A DNA stretch of 64,000 nt from contig CM027385.1 in the NCBI GenBank assembly GCA_015680905.1, positions 21,024,501 through 21,088,500 on the forward strand, written 5' to 3'. Under the pieces are notes generated by a model. It saw only the letters and a program-made list of their open reading frames with translations, was not told where the DNA came from and did not search any database. The DNA is from Coptis chinensis (lineage: Eukaryota > Streptophyta > Magnoliopsida > Ranunculales > Ranunculaceae). Positions within the stretch are counted from its first letter, which is position 1. Every line of letters starts with the position of its first letter. Below, one piece after another: positions 21,057 to 32,039 of the stretch. The position numbers and the translations under genes were made by a program.

Positions 21057-21519
21057 TAAAAAGTTATTAACGGAAATCGAAACCGGATCCAAATGCAATG
21101 AACTAATCTCAAAGACTAATTAACTAAAAATTGAAAAATGGATGAAACTGCATTGAACTAACCTAAATGAATAATTAACGGGAAATTATAAATTTGATGT
21201 AACTACATTGAACTAACCTCAAAAAATAATTAACGGGAAATCGGAAACTTGATGCAAATGCATTAAACTAACCTCAAAGAACAATTAACATTAAATCTGA
21301 AATTGGATGCAACTGCATTGAACTAGCCTCAAAGAATAATTAACAGAAAATAAAAAACTGGATGCAACTGTATTAAACTAAAATTAGAGATTAACTAACG
21401 GGAAATCAGAAATTGGATGCAAATGCATTGAAATAACCTCAAAAAATAATTAACTATAAATCGGAAGTCGGATGTAATTGCATCGCACTGACCTCAAAAC
21501 ATAAATGTATACTGTTTCG

Positions 21520-22060
21520 GCAGTAAACTGCTTCAACACAACGAGAGCAATGGTAAATAATGAACTAAGAAACAGAGGAATTTGATGTTGGGGGAGATGA
21601 AACTGAACCAAATAATGGTTGCCTACGTACCCAAGATCTATTATCTAGGGATCAAGTTTCAACGTAGTTCCTTATGAAAAATAATGTGGTATTTATATAG
21701 GTAGAGTAGAGAGTCCTTGTAGCTCAAGTAATCTTGTTGCTTGAGTAATTGTGATAGAATATAACTGTCAACTGATAATTATCTCTTTGATAAGAAATGA
21801 ATCTGGACATAAATCAATGTACATTAGTGGCAAGCCATGTGGCTAAGGTTCAGCCTTAGACACATGAGTTAATGGGTCTGTATATTGATCCATGATATAG
21901 CTTAATCGGGCTTTAATTGATTAAACGAATAAAATGGAGACCCCTAATAATGGACGTTTGCCACGTATGTGGGGGTCGAAACATATACCTTTTTAGCCTT
22001 CTCACATGAGTAATTAGGAACCCAAAATGAAAGTGAGTTTATGTAACCCCGTGATTTAAA
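21520..22060 (-). mobile_element. LTR-like fragment (left)
   Basis: Read on the minus strand, it shows a TATA-like CTATATAAATACC followed by a segment with GGTACGTAGGCAACC, a phrase common in the downstream part of plant LTRs. No internal coding domains are nearby. It could be a solo LTR or remnant of an LTR retroelement; family undetermined, age older than the arm duplication because both arms share it (37345-37890). Confidence 0.35.
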
Positions 22061-22062
22061 AT

Positions 22063-22160
22063 GGCTAAATCCATCGTCGGGCGCCGATGTATGGTATTCA
22101 CATCCGGGCCACTCACACACGAGGTGAGGGTGTATTGCATCAAAGAAGTATCGATCCAAA
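22063..22160 (+). mobile_element. GGCTAAATC-family MITE, truncated (left)
   Basis: Starts GGCTAAATCCATCG and keeps CCGGGCCACTCACACAC and ATCGATCCAAA, but lacks the far terminus. Right-arm partner: 37240-37343. Confidence 0.7.
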
Positions 22161-22429
22161 AAATATGTATTTATTTATTAATTAATTAATTTAATTATTT
22201 ATTTAAAAATTCACCTGGATTGATTTGGGATATGTGGGCCCGATTTATGGGCCCGAAGTCGGTGGTTGGGCTTGGGTTTCAAACCCAAATATATATTCAT
22301 ACTTTTCCAGATAATAGGGTTCTTAGAAAAATAAAATAAAATAAAAAAGAGAAGGGAGATAAAAGCTTGTTGGCTAGAGCGTTGGAGCGCGACGATTCGG
22401 ATTAGGAGGGATTCATCGAGCTTTTAATA

Positions 22430-22677
22430 CAGGTGAGTGGTTATATTGATGGTGCGCAGGTAATGTGGGCCTTTGGATCACTATTTTTTGCCAAAAGTGA
22501 CTCTTGGTATGAGTGGCCCAGATTTTTGTTACATTGATAATCGACTGGCGATGGTAGATTTAGCCTATTTTTAAGGCTAAATCTACCCTACGCAGGTCGT
22601 ATGGTGCGCCATCACATCTCGGCCACTCATACCAAGGGGTGCGTGTGTATTGCGAGGTGAGTGGTTATATTTTTAAA
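22430..22677. mobile_element. Head-to-head pair of GGCTAAATC-family MITEs (left)
   Basis: Two copies meet at TAGATTTAGCCTATTTTTAAGGCTAAATCTA (22553-22583; shown here as the junction between the two termini). The pair is bracketed by a direct repeat, AGGTGAGTGGTTATATT, at about 22431-22447 and 22660-22676. Right-arm partner: 36725-36970. Confidence 0.75.
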
Positions 22678-23557
22678 TTGGACTCGAGATCTCTACAACC
22701 GGTACGAGATCATCTCAGAAACCGTGTTATCTCGCCGTTGATCCGAACCGGAGATGTGTGTGTGCTCGAGATAAGAGATGTGTGTGTGGTACGCATCACG
22801 AGATCAATCTCGTACCGGTTATAGATTAAATCTGAAACTATGTTGTATTGATCGGTCGGGCTTTATGGGCGTTAATGGCGCTTAAAGCCCAACATAAAGA
22901 AATCGCATGTTTGTCCGTTTGAACTTTTTCTTTGCCGTGGTTTGGAATTTATTGATTGATGTCGGGGGGAGTAAGGGTTTTATGTTTGGTTATGGAGGTT
23001 TGAATGGGTGGGCTGTTGAAGCTTTAAAAAGGGCTGTAATGGCGTCGCAAGATCGAAACCGTCCGGATTATTGTTTGAACTCTCTTTTTTGTTGGGTATG
23101 GTTGGTTGTTGATGTATGATTGAAATGCGGATTGGGTGGGCTGTCAAGCCCGTGGAAGTCGTTAAATGGCGCGAATTCTAGATCTAGTTTTGATGAAGTA
23201 TATGAATTGAATGATTTGAGGTTTTTGGTTTTGTTAAAGTTGTAGGGGTTTTTATGGGGGTTAAAATCGGTTGGTTGAAATGGGTGGGCGATTGGAACTT
23301 GATGGTGATCGATTTGGTGGCTGGTGGAGGGAGCTGGTGGTAGCTGATGGAGAAGATGACCGGCTGGGTCTTGGGCCGGTTTCAGTTTTTGGACTTTAGT
23401 TTTTAGTTGTTTGGGCCAACATTAGATTGTTTTGTTTGGGCCGGTCCACATTAGTTTAAGTTGTTGGGCCAGTTAGTTTAAGTGTTTGGGGCCAATTTAT
23501 AATATTGTTTGGGGCCAGTCCATAGGACTTAATAGAGATCCAAATGGGTCTTTCAAC

Positions 23558-23985
23558 CATAGTACAAAATATCCCGATATATCCCGATATTTGGGGATAT
23601 CTATCCATATTCCAGAAAAAGATATATAAATATCACGATATGTTCAGAGATATATACGACTGCAAATATCGGTGATATTTCAACGATATTTGTAATATTT
23701 GCGATATTTGGGGATATTTGGATATATTTTGCGATATTTGGGGATATTTTGTGTATATAATAATTTTATTTAATATTTACCATTATATTTCAAATAAATA
23801 TAAATAATGTATCATGATATATCAAGAAATATCCACAATATCCACGATATTTTTCGATATTGGATATAATACGATATTTGCATGTGAAACAATGTCAAAT
23901 ATCCCCAAAGAGGGGGATATATCCACGATACATATCCAGAAATTGAATATCGATAAATACCCATATCCTGATATTTTGTACTATG
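23558..23985. mobile_element. hAT-like MITE, complete, left arm only
   Basis: A 428-bp element with a perfect 16-bp terminal inverted repeat CATAGTACAAAATATC, rich in GATATTTGGGGATAT words. It is flanked by the 8-bp duplication CTTTCAAC (23550-23557 and 23986-23993), the size typical of hAT elements. The right arm lacks the element and has a footprint-like sequence instead (35808-35822). Confidence 0.92.
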
Positions 23986-25424
23986 CTTTCAACATTTAGA
24001 CTTTTGGGTTATAAGGTTTGGGGTTTGGGCTTGGCTAGTGGGTCCGAACCATGAATTTTAACTTATGACCTTAGCCATGAGCCCATGAACCATGCACTTT
24101 GCCCTTTGAACCATGGCTATGACCCTGAACCTGTTGAACATGGAAACGACAGTTTGACTTTGACAATGACGGGTTGACTTTGACCGTTGACTATGAAATG
24201 TTTACTTTTTATAGATTTTCACGTATTTAAGAATATGGACAAATGTAGTAATAAAATGTTGTTGAAATTGTATGGACTATGGACAAATCAAATGATAGAA
24301 TGTTGTGGAAGCTTGTATAAACTTGGTTGTCATTATCTAAGATAGATGTGACGTTGATAGTTTGTATTTTTGACCTGTGACAAGAGTGAAATTTTAGGAG
24401 ATATAATATTCCTAAAACGCTATAAAAATGTTATGCGGTATGTTTGGAGCTATTGTGATGTTATGGGGTATGTTGAAATTGTTGTTCTGGTAAAGGATAT
24501 CATATGATAAGATATCGATTAATTGCAATATCTTTGAGAAATTTATATAAACGCTCTATTATTATGTATGTGAGATGCTACTATGAGGTAGTATAGTATT
24601 GGTGAATATTTTCCCACGGGATTGTGGCTTAGTGCAATAATATATTGGCACGTGAAATGATGAAAGGTGTTATGAGATATATTGAGATATTTCTAAATAG
24701 TGTGGCTTAGTGCAATAATTAATTGGCATGCACGTGATATAGTGAAATTATTATGAGTCATGAATGTATGACACTTGAATAAATTACGTAACGAAAATCA
24801 TAAAACCTAGCTACCACAACTCATGTGATTTGGCCCGGCCTAGTGATGGGCATATGTGATATGATTGTCCCTTCCAGGCGTTTTCAGTTGAATCTGAATG
24901 GCCCTTCCGGGCGTAAGTAATGTGATTGGCCCTTCCGGGCGTTTCAGTGAATCTTAATGGCCCTTTTGGCGAATTTTAATAGTGGCTTGATTATTCCGTT
25001 CGCAAAATTAGAATCCAGACGACGCCGATAGTTTATGCCGAATAGTGGCAGTACTTACATAATGGCTTTCGTGTGAGGGTTACTTGGTGTGCGGCATCCC
25101 GCTCAGGGTAGTTACGCACGGAGTGGTTCATTATGTAAGGGGAGGCATGTGGATGTACATGTTCGACGTTGGGAAGTGATTGTGGTAGCCAAGGAAACTA
25201 GGTAAGACATAGATACGACGTGATTTTAGGGACACGCAAAGAAAGTCTTAATTAATATAATCATGGTAATATGTTGGTTAATGATATATCTTTAGATAGA
25301 TTATTATATATGGTTTTGCAGAAGGGTGGGTCAAACTAATTACTTGTGCAGAGACGACCCACTCTGTAATTGAGCATGGAATGAGATAAGTATAGAATAT
25401 GTTTGGCTGGTTATTAGTTCAGTT

Positions 25425-25620
25425 AGAACCTAAGGCGCCTCGGTGGAGGAACTAAATTCCTTTTATTATGTGTATGGTTTGTTGTGTGGTTATTGGGAAG
25501 CTAAGGTACCTCAGTGGAGGAACTACCTGCCTTAATTATGGTACTTAAGGATGTTGTATTATTCGTTGGAGGTTAAGGTGCCTCGGTGGAGGAACTACCT
25601 GCCTTATTTATTGTGTATAT
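25425..25620 (+). repeat. Three ~70-bp tandem repeats
   Basis: The phrase AAGG(C/T)(G/A)CCTC(G/A)GTGGAGGAACTA occurs three times, at about 25433, 25503 and 25573. It lies inside the LTR-like block and beyond the arm boundary, so the window has only this copy. Confidence 0.85.
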
Positions 25621-26149
25621 ATATGTATAAGTCTAATTTGTATTTTAGAGCTACTCACACCAGTATTTTTATAATGCTGTCCCGATTTGCATGTTTGCTT
25701 ATCGGATGTGTTCATTAAATGAACATAGTCGATAAGTCTTGACAGATTTAGTGTTGAAGAAGGTTGGTTGTTGGTTGTGGTTTGCGTTAGCATCACATTT
25801 CAAGATAGGTTTTGTTTTCCCTTGAGGTGATATAGATTTTCAGTTGAGACAATGTTATTTGTATTTTCATTTGTAATTTTAAATAAAGAGTTATTGAAAA
25901 GAGATTTGTAACCTAATCTTATTTGTGAATTTTTGTAATGAAGATGACTTTTGTTTAATTGAAAATTTTATTGGTTTTAATTATCCGCATATGTAAACTG
26001 TTTATGGGTTTTTGGAAGTGGAGAGTGTGTCACACCTCGGAAATCGAAGAGTCGAGAACAAATATTGTTTTTTGAATTCAATCGAAATTTGGGGTGTGAC
26101 AGGTTTATAAAACATACTCTTACATGTATGCAAAGTGTATAGAAATTGT

Positions 26150-26560
26150 AAACTATCGAACTAACTTAGACAAACAATTAACGGGAAATATGAAACTAGA
26201 TGCATATGTATTGAACTAACCTCAAAGAGTAATTAATGGGAGATTGGAACTTGGATGCAAATGCAATGAACTAATCTCAAAGACTAATTAACGAAGCATC
26301 GAAAACTGGATGCAAAATGTACTGAATTAATCTTAATGAATAACTAACGGGAAATCATAAAGTGAATGCAATTGAATTGAACCAACCTCAAATAATAATT
26401 AACGGGAAATCGGAAACTTATGCAACTACATTGAACTAACCTCAAAGAATAATTAATGAGAAATTGGAAACTGGATGCAACGTACTACATTAAACTATCC
26501 TCAAAGAATAATTAATGGAAAATTAGAAATTTTATGCAAATGCATTGAACTAATAACCCT
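26150..26560 (+). repeat. 55-bp minisatellite array, third piece
   Basis: Seven to eight diverged units of the same 55-bp repeat in the same orientation as the left-arm array, e.g. GAACTAACCTCAAAGAATAA at about 26435. It lies in the single-copy spacer and has no right-arm partner. Confidence 0.88.
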
Positions 26561-26578
26561 AAAACATATTTGTATTAT

Positions 26579-26698
26579 GGCTAAATCTATGGTGCGCCAT
26601 TACATCTCGGCCACTCATACCAAGGGGTGCGTGTGTATTTAATGGCAAAAGTACTAATCCAAAGGCCCATATTACCCAAGCAAGACCAAGACATGCTA
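26579..26698 (+). mobile_element. GGCTAAATC-family MITE with 9-bp TSD (spacer)
   Basis: A 120-bp element starting GGCTAAATCTATGGTGCGCC, with CATCTCGGCCACTCATACC and ATCCAAAGGCCCAT. It is flanked by TTGTATTAT at 26570-26578 and 26699-26707. It is not shared with the arms. Confidence 0.92.
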
Positions 26699-26699
26699 T

Positions 26700-27180
26700 T
26701 GTATTATATGTGGGGAATAAATGTCTCGACAAATATAGTTTTGCATTTTAAATAGTGTTTATTATAAATTTTTAGGGCTAAATTCTAAGTGAGATGAATC
26801 GCGGCCCTCACAGAACACACACAGAGGTGTGGGTGTATTTCACCAAAGAAGTACTGATCCAAAGGCCCATACAATTTGTGCACCATACAACATGCGCACA
26901 ATTGCGATTAAGAATGCCTTGCTATTCAAGTAGCTTCAATATTATCTTCGCCACATTGGGCATTCTCACAAAACTTCAATCAAACTTCTATTATTAAACC
27001 TAACAATAAAAAGAAGACGACGAGTTTTATCAAGGTTTGGTGCTTCCTTTTTATAGAGAGCGGTGTGAGAAATTTAAATGAGTAATTAATATAATTTTTA
27101 TATATCGTAGCTATGCATAATTGTTAATATTTGTCAGAATAATTTAATATAATGGCACCCGTTTGTAGGACACGTTCGTG
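26700..27180 (+). other. Diverged copy of the array-associated block, with a MITE
   Basis: Matches 19850-20200 (GCTATTCAAGTAGCTTCAAT, TCTCACAAAACTTCAATCAA, TTCTATTATTAAAC). A MITE of the GGCTAAATC family lies at about 26772-26908 (GGGCTAAATTCTAAG, GATCCAAAGGCCCAT), with weak ends. It supports the idea that the array and block belong to one older repeat. Confidence 0.65.
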
Positions 27181-27584
27181 TGATAAATCTTTTCAAGTGG
27201 GAGTAGTGTAATCTTTGAGGATATGAAAACAATCAATCTGTTTTAGTGATTTGTACACATTAGTACGTAAGCCGAACGGTGATGATCTGATTTACCGCTA
27301 AATCACCATAAATCTAATAAAACTATTATACAATAAAAAACTATTATATCAAGCTAGACATGCTCTTAAGATAATTCTATTTGAAAATTACAGATTAATA
27401 TCCTAAACCACAAAGTGATGATGCTATCTCAATTTGATCCCTTAGTTTACAAGTACTTATGCACCATAATCACTTGTCATTAACGTATTTCTGTTTATTT
27501 TCAATAAAAATATATTCTTATTCGAAAATTTGTGTGAGAATTTTATAAAGAGGAAAAGCCTTTTCAACACATAAAAACCATACG

Positions 27585-27765
27585 ACCTGCGCAGGGTAGA
27601 TTTAGCCTAAAATCTATATTAACAAGGCTAAATCTATGGTGCGCGAGATGTATGGTGCGCCATTACATCTCGGCCACTCATCCAAAGGGTGCGTGTGTAT
27701 TTAGTGGCAGAAGTACTGAATCCAAAGGCCCATACGACCCACCATACCATGACGACTGCTTGTTG
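27585..27765 (+). mobile_element. GGCTAAATC-family MITE and adjacent tail (spacer)
   Basis: At 27585-27617 is a family 3' tail (CGACCTGCGCAGGGTAGATTTAGCC). A fuller copy follows at 27626-27765 (GGCTAAATCTATGGTGCGC, CGGCCACTCATCC, ATCCAAAGGCCCAT). Possible TSDs resemble ATTAACAA and ATTAAACA but are imperfect. Confidence 0.75.
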
Positions 27766-28825
27766 CTCTATTAAACATCTGAAGCTTGATGTAGGGCAGC
27801 AGGGCCCCCCATCCTAGGGCTACAAACTTCTTTTCTCGCTTATGACGTGGACAATCTAAGTGAGAAAGCCCCGTCTGTTGCTTTTTACGGCAACATCCGA
27901 CAAGCGTTGGATTTAATCTAATCTAACTCTCAATAATCTCTCTCTCTTTGGCTCTCTTTTAGTTGCTACCACTCCTCACTCTCTCTGTTTTTAAAACAAC
28001 CTTAAATAATCTCAGTGTGTAAAAAAAAAAACTTTATAGAGTTGTAGATCCAACAACAAATAATCTCTGTTTGTTTTTATAAAGTTTTTTTTTATAAAGT
28101 TGTAACGTGAGATCCGATCGGTCATTATCCGACTTTCTTCGTTTCTGAGCTGCTTATTTCTATTTAGTCTCGGCGGTTTCTCATTTTTCGAGGTGCATTT
28201 ATTTTCCTTATTGTATTTCTATTTTCATATGGACTCAAAACTTCAATACACATTTCTATTAAAGCTACTCTTCTCATTTGAAAGTATAGATTTGTTTTGT
28301 TAGTAATGTACATGTACTAATGGGTTGAAATTTTGTTGAGTAATCGTGGCAATATCTTGTACGCTATCGATTGTGGAGCTAGCTGAGCTTGATGGCCAAA
28401 TCACTATTTTTCCGAGCTTTATCGAAGAATTTTGTTTCCATTTGGCATAATTTAAACTGTTAACAACATGCAATGTAATAATCTTGTACTTATTACAAGT
28501 TGGTTGTAGAAATGTCAAATGTATCCATGTCATTAGTCTCAGTTTTCATGTAAGTCTTGGACTATGGGTTTTAATATTGGTTGTCCCATTTCCTGAAAAA
28601 TAACAAATATTGTAACCAGTCCCATCCCATGCATTCATATTAGAGCCTTCATATTATCTATAGTTTCATTTTTGTGAAGTGGGTCCATGTTTTTCTAGGA
28701 CTTTCTTAAAGCATTTTCAACTTTTGACAGAGCCAACCAAATAACTCTCCATCATTTATTCACCGAGGTATCATGTTTTCTCAATTCCTACTTTTTTTTT
28801 TTTCTTTGAATTTAAAATGATTGTT
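27765..28825. other. Unassigned spacer sequence
   Basis: No gene is recognised. A CT-rich run (27938-27990) and two inverted T/A tracts (AAAAAAAAAACTTTATA at about 28022 and the reverse at 28080) resemble a 5' leader or promoter. ORFs are short and without domains. Confidence 0.3.
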
Positions 28826-28829
28826 CTCG

Positions 28830-29035
28830 CTATCTTGTGCTTTATGATATTTTCGTGTCATCACATCTATGCACGATAATATTAAGGTACTTTCTCAATA
28901 ATTTCAGTTTCGTCTTTTGTTTCATTATTAATTGCTATCTTGTGCTTTATGATATTTCGTGTCATCACATCTATGCACGATAATATTAAGGTACTTTCTC
29001 AATAATTTCAGTTTTGCGTCTTTTGTTTCATTATT
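28830..29035 (+). repeat. 105-bp tandem duplication
   Basis: CTATCTTGTGCTTTATGATA starts at 28830 and again at 28935; both copies run to a TTTTGTTTCATTATT end. They differ at only a few positions, so the duplication is young. Confidence 0.93.
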
Positions 29036-29039
29036 GTGG

Positions 29040-29320
29040 TGGGTTTCCTTTCTCACGCAAAATGTGCAAAAGGGTATTATTCATTTTGTAAAATAAGTTT
29101 TTATTCTTATTTTAATTTGAATTTAAATTCTTCATATGGAGCAGAATGCGTAATTGACAAAAGAAAGCAAAGGGAGATTATCTTGGAAAAACAATACAAG
29201 TTAGTTCAAACGCTTTAATTGTCACCAACTCATTATGCTCTATGGATATCGGAGAAATTTTTTCTAATTTTCTTCTCAAGGACCGAATTTCGCGGCCATT
29301 GTCATGTGCTTCTAGGTAGT
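29040..29320. other. Unassigned spacer sequence
   Basis: AT-rich, with only a 60-codon ORF (29036-29218) of no recognisable family. Confidence 0.3.
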
Positions 29321-29324
29321 TATA

Positions 29325-29470
29325 TGTTCATTGATTGTTCATACCCAAAACATATATGAACAATAAATGTTCATACCCAAAATGCACATGAACATTGATT
29401 GTTCGATCTAAAACATATATGAACAATAAATGTTCATACCAAAACATATATGAACATGATTGTTCATTTT
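29325..29470. repeat. TGAACAATAAATGTTCATACC palindrome array (spacer)
   Basis: Four to five alternating units of GAACAATAAATGTTCATACC and CATATATGAACA-type sequence. It belongs to the same palindrome class as 4060-4330 and 60270-60970, but uses a CCCAAAACATAT linker. Confidence 0.8.
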
Positions 29471-29869
29471 TCGGTAGCTCCCCTTGGCCTGTTTGATATA
29501 TAAATCATAGTCTTTGCGAAATATCAGCTAATTAACATTCAACTCATAAGTAAGTTGCATTTTCAACGTTTTGCCTTAGGCATTCCGTTTCAAAAGTAAG
29601 GCAGGCTTTGGTGTATTTACGAGAAATACAGATCGTAATTGAGATGTGTGGGCAATTTTAAACTTTTAGTCATTGGCAAAGCACGCCATACATATATCAT
29701 CACCATCTATAATATTTGGCAAGATAATAAGATAATGGGAATCTTGAATCAATCTCATCGAATTCAGCGGTACAAATTAATAATACAAATGATCGAAAGA
29801 GAATACTTGGAAACCAAAATTAGTTATATATGTCAACCATTGTGTCAATAAGAAGAATAATACCCGGAG

Positions 29870-30700
29870 AAACAACCTCGATTATAGTCCATACTCCATA
29901 GAGTCTAGGAATTCAAACATAAGTGCACCTCAAAAACTAAAATAAATAAAAGCCTAAAGGATAACCGGATAACTAGATGTCTAGATGGGTATGTATAATG
30001 TGCAAAAGATAGGGATTTCATGAGAAACAAAAGAGATGTACACTTTCCTACACTATGTACTAAGCAAAGAGATAGATAGATCTAAGTTGACACCACGCTT
30101 TGGGAGAATGAGAGCAGTCTTTTGAATTGATCATGGAGGAAGACGAAAATGCTTCTTCACTAATCTCGCTAGTCGACGAGGCATTGCTCCTATGAGTAGA
30201 AAAGCAACGAGTGATAATGAAAGCACGAACCACCTACTTCTTCATCATCGATTGATGCTCAACTGTATTTGATCACCATTCTCCACGGTGCTTATTATGT
30301 TCTTCCTTCGGATGAAAACATTTTCTTCATCTTGCATAGGGCCTGTGGAATAAAACGATTTAGCATAAGACCGTTAAGCCCGCATTAATCAGTATTAATG
30401 AAGAGGGAGACAATTCATTTTCATGGAACAATACCAACAAGTACTAGTAGAGAAATTGAACTACAGTATAATAATGAGTACTTCTCTGTATAACATTTAA
30501 GTGCACCTTACTTTTGTATTGGGTTAAAGTGAAGCAGGTTCGATAACTTCTCTTTTCACAATTGTTCTGCAAGTCGTTGTTTTTTTAATCAAAATACACT
30601 TAAAACCCACAAAATCTAAAAACACACCATCCATTGAATAGCACAGAGGATCTACAGTCTCAACTAAAATGAAACAAATAAAGGGTAATAGTGCTTGTCG
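29870..30700. other. Non-coding 3' region of the PIF/Harbinger element
   Basis: AT-rich, no domain-bearing ORF; lies downstream of the minus-strand Myb/SANT-like gene and likely holds its 3' UTR and the element end. Confidence 0.35.
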
Positions 30701-30710
30701 AACAAAACGA

Positions 30711-31739
30711 TTATAGATTGATTGGTTGTTCTGCAAGTTGTTTGGCAGAGGCTTGCACTTCTTCCATGTCAGAATCAGGATCCGATATCTCACCGTGATC
30801 TTCTTCATCACTTTTGCCTCACCTGAATCTCCCTCGTCTTAATATGGACCATAGACGAAATTTCTTCAGCAGCAAAAGTCTTCTCTTCACCCTTGTAATT
30901 TGTCCATCATGATCCCTGCAAATCACAGCTTGAGTACCTGATTAGCCATAGTAGCAAAAATCCAAAAGAACTGCCTTAAACCAGACAAGTGCATTACATG
31001 TACCATAATAGCAAAAATCCAAAAGAAGTGCCTTAAGCCACTGGAAGGTTGTCCAAAAGCCACTCCTTCCTAAGATCTTCATCATCAAAACTCAAAAAGA
31101 TTTCACCCATGTTTGGGCTATTTCCAAGGAAGGTCATTCCAAGCTTAAAATTTTCTTTAGACAACTCAAGACCTTTCAAGGCATCATGAACTTTTTGCAT
31201 CATGCTAGGAGGTCGCCTCAACTTGTTGCAATGGGTGAGCCTACAATGATAATGTGACTCACGGTTAGTCCTCTAGGAAGCTAGCTTCTCTTCAATGACA
31301 AATATATTAAAATGAAATATATATAAAATGGCTAAATCAAGATCATTTACCTGAATATACCTCTCCCATACATCGGCATCAGCTTGAATGTACTTAGTTT
31401 GATGGTTAAAGGAGAAGCCACTCTGGCCTAGCAACTCTGCGAAAGAATCGTAGGCACCCCTTAATGACCTTAGCCTAGAGCAGCATGATTCCAATCCACT
31501 TTTTGAGAACCAGAATTGGTTACCACACTTGCAACTTGAACTAGAGTATCTTTCTTGGAAACGTTAGAATTCTGAGAACCCTTCCCTAGAACAGTAATGA
31601 TGTCAAACAAAGTTCCGACAAGGATCTTGTCCATTCCATCGTTCCAACGTATTTGACGCTTCCCCTGAACAACTTCTGGAATTGGCGGAGGCGGGGGTGG
31701 AGGACGTGGTGCTTGGCTTCTAGCATTGTTATGTGACAT
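30711..31739 (-). pseudogene. Myb/SANT-like ORF1 of PIF/Harbinger
   Basis: This is the DNA-binding partner protein that plant PIF/Harbinger elements encode next to the transposase. The start MSHNNARSQAP at 31739 is followed by a proline run and then KRQIRWNDGMDKILVGTLFD, the first helix of a Myb/SANT-like domain. The next segment (RLRSLRGAYDSFAELLGQSG ... ADADVWERYIQ, about 31340-31480) completes the domain and ends at a GTAAAT donor. A later exon is at 31033-31221 (EIFLSFDDEDLRKEWLL). An acidic tail (SDEEDHGEISDPDSDMEE) lies near 30720-30800. Exons are in different frames with at least one frame change inside the SANT region, so I call it a pseudogene. Confidence 0.75.
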
Positions 31740-32039
31740 TGTTCTGAATATAATAAACCAAAAGAGAATAATATAATAATCGGTGTTCTATATCGACCGC
31801 GAAACCAAAATGTGATAGTGAACTTCGTGAAGTGGTAGGACTTGAAACCAAAACAAGGTTTAGATATTCATACAAATCTAAATCTAAACAAAGAGTTACT
31901 AATATAAGGAAGGCTATAAGAAACCATATTGTCATATAGATTAACAAAAGTCATAAGCCATAATAATACAAGTATCCCGAGGCAAAACACATCATTCAAC
32001 ATTGCCAAAGCCAAGGACAACAAAAACATAAAATTAAAC

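Larger units (their letters stand above)
18790..21510 (+). repeat. 55-bp minisatellite array (left)
   Basis: Unit approximately AACTAACCTCAAAGAATAAT + TAACGGGAAATCGGAAACT + GGATGCAAATGCATTG. Starts at 21211, 21266, 21321 and 21376 show an exact 55-base step. Units are diverged. The array is broken by a non-repetitive block (19840-20340) and two MITEs. The right-arm copy is 37900-40640; a third, shorter piece lies at 26150-26560. No protein is encoded in a consistent frame. Confidence 0.92.
1..25200 (+). repeat. Left arm of a ~25 kb inverted duplication
   Basis: This arm reappears as its reverse complement at about 34618-59604. Anchors seen directly are the first bases of the window (match 59575-59604), the MULE transposase (862-2974 against 56640-58543), the FAR1-like pseudogene (5140-7100 against 52385-54361), the ORF at 15488-15769 against 43639-43902, the 55-bp array and the LTR-like block. 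Homology ends at about 25200, just after a shared GAAACT. Since base 1 still aligns, the outer limit lies upstream of the window. Shared MITE insertions with the same target duplications show that the arms copy one ancestral locus and are not independent insertions. Confidence 0.93.
22190..26105 (+). mobile_element. LTR-like non-coding block, left/spacer
   Basis: This 3.9 kb block has no coding domain. It ends with GGGGTGTGACA, preceded 64 bases upstream by TGTCACACC, a pair typical of Ty3/gypsy LTR ends. It contains repeated GGCCCTTCCGGGCG words (24840-24970), three ~70-bp repeats (25425-25620) and a donor-like AGGTGAGTGG. The 55-bp array lies on both sides (ends 21510, resumes 26150), so the block probably inserted into the array. 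The right arm carries only 34618-37240 of it. The element is a remnant without internal domains; assignment to Ty3/gypsy is tentative. Confidence 0.35.

Noticed and set aside
22907-23119. 70-codon ORF with a hydrophobic start
   Set aside because: Inside the LTR-like block, G-rich, and not kept in the right arm.
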